Source: Balanoglossus misakiensis
Lineage: Eukaryota > Hemichordata
NCBI GenBank assembly: GCA_040954595.2
Contig: CM082588.2
Coordinates: forward strand, 6,572,001 to 6,636,000
Direction: 5' to 3'
Length of the DNA: 64,000 bases
In this document: in pieces, positions 63,494 to 64,000 of the stretch
Layout of the letters: each line of letters begins with the position of its first letter
How positions within the stretch are numbered: the first letter of the stretch is position 1
The notes under the pieces: model-generated
Database searches by the model: none
Told to the model about the DNA's origin: nothing
What the model saw: only the letters and a program-made list of their open reading frames with translations
Program-made: the position numbers and the translations under genes

Positions 63494-63793
63494 GGTCGAA
63501 GTTAGTTTCTAGGGTAGGCAAACTAAATTTTGATGTCAAGAAAACTGATAAGATAGGCCTATTAACAGTCGTTCAAAGGTCGCCTGTCAGACAAGCGTAT
63601 TTGATTGCAGTGGTTTAGTTTTCAGAGGGAGAGAGAGAGAGCATCCGACCGGGGCCTAGGTCTATAGTCAGTAATTAATTAGCCTACAGTTCGCTTTGGA
63701 AAATAGGCCCAGGCCTACTGCTGTGTCACGGTCTAGGACTGAAGTTATATTTTGTCAACTTTGTCTACACGTATCAATCACGCTAATTTACTT
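63494..63793. other. Short upstream region of the ENPP-like gene
   Basis: It must hold the ENPP promoter and the 3' end of the next gene. A (GA)n run lies at about 63629-63641. No clear TATA box. Confidence 0.4.
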
Positions 63794-63799
63794 TTTATT
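63794..63799 (-). terminator. Poly(A) signal of the edge gene
   Basis: TTTATT on the plus strand, AATAAA on the minus strand, 71 bp after the stop codon at 63870-63872. Confidence 0.6.
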
Positions 63800-63869
63800 A
63801 ATATGTCAACCATGTCGTAGACTTGAATATAATGTCGGGATACATTGCAATAAATTTCCAGTCACGGAA

Positions 63870-64000
63870 CTACATCTCTTTCAGAACTTTCTCGCAGTAT
63901 TCACGAGGAGCATTGATTATCTCAGCTCCGTACCTGGCGAACAAAAGCACGCCCTCGGCGACCGATTTTACACATTTGTTTGTTCGTCGTTCCTTTGCTC
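63870..64000 (-). CDS. C-terminal part of an unrecognised gene (runs off window)
   Basis: A minus-strand frame is open from the window edge to a TAG at 63870-63872. Its last ~43 residues include KCVKSVAEGVLLFARYGAEI and NAPREYCEKVLKEM. The regular helical pattern, the lack of low complexity and the AATAAA 71 bp downstream all indicate a true terminal exon. I do not recognise the family, and the upstream part is outside the window. It is transcribed in the same direction as the ENPP gene, upstream of it. Confidence 0.55.
   Translation of the reverse strand, partial: AKERRTNKCVKSVAEGVLLFARYGAEIINAPREYCEKVLKEM

Overview
The window is nuclear DNA of an animal. It has spliceosomal introns with GT-AG borders, AATAAA poly(A) signals, TATA-type promoters, many long microsatellites and animal-only gene families (PIDD1-like LRR/ZU5/UPA/Death protein, SLC22 transporters, ENPP ectophosphodiesterase, Ig-superfamily receptor, C-type lectin, FLYWCH zinc finger). 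The gene set and repeat-rich, moderately AT-rich DNA suggest a marine invertebrate, most likely a non-vertebrate deuterostome (amphioxus, hemichordate or echinoderm). I cannot choose the species from sequence alone. No prokaryotic features (operons, CRISPR, IS elements) are present.

Layout. (1) 1-3009: a foldback-type inverted-repeat element. Its long arms are made of 22-bp tandem repeats plus a unique inner domain with a SAM-like coding fragment; the left end runs off the window. (2) 3010-12276: seven head-to-tail copies (R0-R6) of one dispersed repeat family, each ending in the same small hairpin. They carry about 18 exact copies of a nuclear-receptor DR1 sequence. (3) 12301-12578: terminal exon of a PLP-dependent decarboxylase, starting 25 bp after the last repeat. 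(4) 14133-15986: small two-exon gene for a decapeptide-repeat/Gly-rich protein. (5) 17851-19497: intronless three-Ig-domain membrane receptor. (6) 19498-24453: AT-rich gene-poor DNA with one small repeat cluster. (7) 24463-25932: secreted C-type lectin, four coding exons. (8) 26779-37802: two SLC22 transporter genes, divergently transcribed from a shared 1.3-kb intergenic region, both reconstructable in full (564 and 577 aa). (9) 40045-56709: PIDD1-like gene, nine coding exons, 901 aa; its fifth intron holds about 72 copies of a 137-bp minisatellite. (10) 58486-60552: FLYWCH zinc-finger gene, four exons, 447 aa, with a compact E-box/TATA promoter. (11) 61026-63493, minus: ENPP-like ectophosphodiesterase, four exons, 430 aa, convergent with the FLYWCH gene. 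(12) 63870-64000, minus: last exon of an unrecognised gene.

The genes do not form one pathway. They are typical single animal genes separated by repeats. Every multi-exon model was built by eye from splice sites, phase and family motifs; each full model sums to a multiple of three with no internal stop. The most unusual DNA is the foldback element, the DR1-bearing repeat array and the exact-period minisatellite inside the PIDD1-like gene.
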